Positions 6,556 to 8,219 of a stretch of 8,219 nt of DNA are shown piece after piece; within the stretch, counting starts at the first letter, position 1; every line of letters begins with the position of its first letter. Source of the DNA: Verrucomicrobiales bacterium. GTDB taxonomy: Bacteria > Verrucomicrobiota > Verrucomicrobiia > Limisphaerales > UBA1100. The notes below the pieces were generated by a model. It saw only the letters and a program-made list of their open reading frames with translations, made no database searches and was not told the origin of the DNA. Position numbers and translations under genes: made by a program. The stretch lies in contig WTHG01000364.1 of assembly GCA_011523245.1 (NCBI GenBank), positions 1 to 8,219 on the forward strand, read 5' to 3'.

Positions 6556-8219
6556 ATGATGAAGACTTTGTTTTCTGTATTCAGCGTGCTCGTGACCGCT
6601 TCGGTGATGGCCGCGGATTTGCAACCACCTAAGAGCGTGGAGGTGAAGCCTGCCTCCAACGAGGGCGCCATTGCCATGAAAGGCTTCGAGCTGGCGCCGG
6701 GTTTGAAGCTCAGCCTGGTGGCCGCCGAACCGTTGCTGGCCAATCCGGTGGCGTTCGATATCGACGAGCAGGGCCGCTTTTATGTGGTGGAAAGTTTCCG
6801 CCTGCATAAGGGCGTGATGGATATCCGTGGTCACATGAACTGGCTCGACGAAGAGCTCGCCTCGCAAAGCACCGAGGATATGCGCGCGATGTTTCGCCGC
6901 TACAAGGTGCCTGGTCTGACGGATTATTCCGATCGCGTCCGGCAATTGGTTGATCGCGATGGTGACGGCGTGATGGATCACGCGACGGTGTTTGCCGATG
7001 GATTCAATGACGAGGTGGAGGGCTTAGCCGCCGGCGTGCTCGCGCGCAATGGCAAGGTGTGGTTCACCAACATTCCCCACTTGTGGCTTTTGGAGGATAA
7101 GAACGGCGATGGCAAGGCGGATACGAAACAAAGCTTGGCCAGCGGCTTTGGGGTGCGCGTCGGTTTTCTGGGGCACGATCTGCATGGCCTTCGTCAGGGA
7201 CCTGATGGCCGCATTTATTTCAGCATCGGCGACCGGGCGGCATCGGTCACCACGAAAGACGGGCGTAAATTGCACACGCCGGAGTACGGCACTATTTACC
7301 GCTGTGAACCCGATGGATCCAATCTGGAGTTGTACCACATCGGATTACGCAATCCGCAGGAGTTGGCTTTTGACGCGCACGGCAACCTGTTTACCGGCGA
7401 CAACAATTCCGACGGCGGCGATCCCGCGCGCTGGGTCAACGCCGTGGAAGGCGGCGACAGCGGCTGGCGCATTGGCTGGCAGTTTCTTGAGGGGGCACCG
7501 TGGACCACACGCCGTGGCCCGTGGCTGGATGAGCGCATGTGTTTCCCTGACGGCAAAGCCGCCCATCGCATTCCGCCCGTAGCCAATATCGGCAATGGCC
7601 CATCGGGGCTGACCTATTATCCCGGCGTCGGCTTGGGCGATCAGTACGCTAACATGTTTTTCATGTGCGATTTCAAAGGAAGCCCCGCGCGCAGCGGCGT
7701 GCACACCATTCGCAACACGCCAATGGGCGCGCACTTTAAAGTGGAACAAACCGGTCGGTTGGTGTGGAAGACGTTGGTGACCGATGTGGAGTTTGGCTTC
7801 GATGGGCACGCCTACATTTCCGACTGGGTTAACGGCTGGGCCATGACTGGCAAGGGCCGTATCTATCGCATCGCCAAACCCAACCAAACCCTGAGCAATG
7901 CGCCCTCGGTACAGGAGTTGTTCAGAAAGGGCTTTGACAAGATTAACGCCAACGGCCTGCGCAATCTCCTGAGTCATCCGGACATGCGCGTGCGACAGGC
8001 CGCCCAATTCCAACTGGTGGCCAAAGCCGACACCAAATCGCTGGGAGGTATTGCCAGGCAGGGCAAAGGGCTGGCGCGGCTGCACGCGGTGTGGGGTCTC
8101 GGCCAACTGGCGCGCGACGGGCAAAACCAAGACGGCGCGCTGGTACCGCTGCTGAGTGATGCGGACGGTGAAGTGCAAACGCAGGCGGCCAAGATGCTCG
8201 GCGAAGCCCGATCCAAGGC
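6556..8219 (+). CDS. PVC-type membrane-bound dehydrogenase / heme-binding protein (5' part)
   Basis: The gene is open to the right edge: 554 codons plus two bases are visible. The N-terminus is a signal peptide with cleavage near VMA-A (residues 17-20). Residues about 40-450 form a glucose/sorbosone dehydrogenase-like beta-propeller resembling the Pirellula/Verrucomicrobium N-terminal family (TIGR02604-like). Markers are AAEPLLANPVAF (56-67), HDLHGL (207-212) and GLRNPQELAFD (263-273), followed by GDNNSDGGD (281-289). Two calcium-type motifs are present, DRDGDGVMD (133-141) and DKNGDGKAD (181-189). From about residue 466 HEAT-like helical repeats begin, for example LSHPDMRVRQAA and LSDADGEVQTQAA. 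Full-length relatives usually end in a c-type cytochrome domain with CxxCH; it would lie beyond the window and is not seen. The likely role is a periplasmic oxidoreductase or sugar-binding protein, substrate unknown. ATG at 6559 is an equally plausible start (Met-Met); GTG at 6496 would place a polar extension before the signal peptide. No Shine-Dalgarno is evident. Confidence 0.9.
   Translation, partial: MMKTLFSVFSVLVTASVMAADLQPPKSVEVKPASNEGAIAMKGFELAPGLKLSLVAAEPLLANPVAFDIDEQGRFYVVESFRLHKGVMDIRGHMNWLDEELASQSTEDMRAMFRRYKVPGLTDYSDRVRQLVDRDGDGVMDHATVFADGFNDEVEGLAAGVLARNGKVWFTNIPHLWLLEDKNGDGKADTKQSLASGFGVRVGFLGHDLHGLRQGPDGRIYFSIGDRAASVTTKDGRKLHTPEYGTIYRCEPDGSNLELYHIGLRNPQELAFDAHGNLFTGDNNSDGGDPARWVNAVEGGDSGWRIGWQFLEGAPWTTRRGPWLDERMCFPDGKAAHRIPPVANIGNGPSGLTYYPGVGLGDQYANMFFMCDFKGSPARSGVHTIRNTPMGAHFKVEQTGRLVWKTLVTDVEFGFDGHAYISDWVNGWAMTGKGRIYRIAKPNQTLSNAPSVQELFRKGFDKINANGLRNLLSHPDMRVRQAAQFQLVAKADTKSLGGIARQGKGLARLHAVWGLGQLARDGQNQDGALVPLLSDADGEVQTQAAKMLGEARSK

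Noticed and set aside
7345..8178. Minus-strand open frame of 277 codons antisense to the dehydrogenase gene
   Set aside because: The plus-strand frame shows recognisable propeller and HEAT motifs throughout; the antisense product has none. GC-rich codon bias explains the lack of stops.
1..8219. CRISPR arrays, tRNA or rRNA genes, intact insertion sequences
   Set aside because: No regularly spaced direct repeats, tRNA-like cloverleaf, rRNA stretch or transposase with terminal repeats was seen on either strand.

Overview
The window looks like chromosomal DNA from a bacterium of the PVC superphylum (Planctomycetota-Verrucomicrobiota), more likely Verrucomicrobiota. The evidence is the gene families: a Piru_Ver-type (TIGR02604-like) membrane-bound dehydrogenase / heme-binding protein with HEAT repeats, a secreted FG-GAP (VCBS) repeat protein, an iduronate-2-sulfatase-like sulfatase and a sodium:solute symporter. 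This combination is typical of heterotrophic, polysaccharide-using members. The lineage is inferred; no rRNA or marker gene is present.

Layout from left to right. Positions 1-166 hold no gene, only some short inverted repeats. 167-2080 (+) encodes a secreted FG-GAP repeat protein with nine calcium-binding-type D-x-D-x-D-G motifs. It converges on, and overlaps by 4 bp, a minus-strand gene at 2077-3282. That gene encodes a six-transmembrane voltage-gated K+-type channel with an enlarged outer loop and two C-terminal zinc ribbons. An 83-bp divergent spacer follows. A tight two-gene plus-strand operon comes next: a secreted sulfatase (3366-4799) and, 2 bp later, a sodium:solute symporter (4802-6271). 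A 284-bp AT-richer spacer (6272-6555) has no convincing gene. The last gene (6556 to the right edge, +) is a secreted PVC-type dehydrogenase / heme-binding protein. It is cut off within its HEAT repeats, before any CxxCH heme site could be seen.

How the genes may work together: the sulfatase would remove sulfate esters from a sugar outside the cytoplasm and the symporter would import the product or a related small solute, coupled to Na+. The secreted FG-GAP and dehydrogenase proteins suit the same surface or periplasmic glycan-processing lifestyle, but only the sulfatase-symporter pair has a tight operon link. The channel does not fit that theme. It sits in an AT-richer block (about 1870-3360, roughly 47% GC against about 55-65% around it) and may have a separate history.

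Nothing here is clearly a new system. The best leads are the channel's unusual architecture, the low-GC block whose left edge falls inside the FG-GAP gene, and the complete iduronate-2-sulfatase-like active site in the sulfatase.
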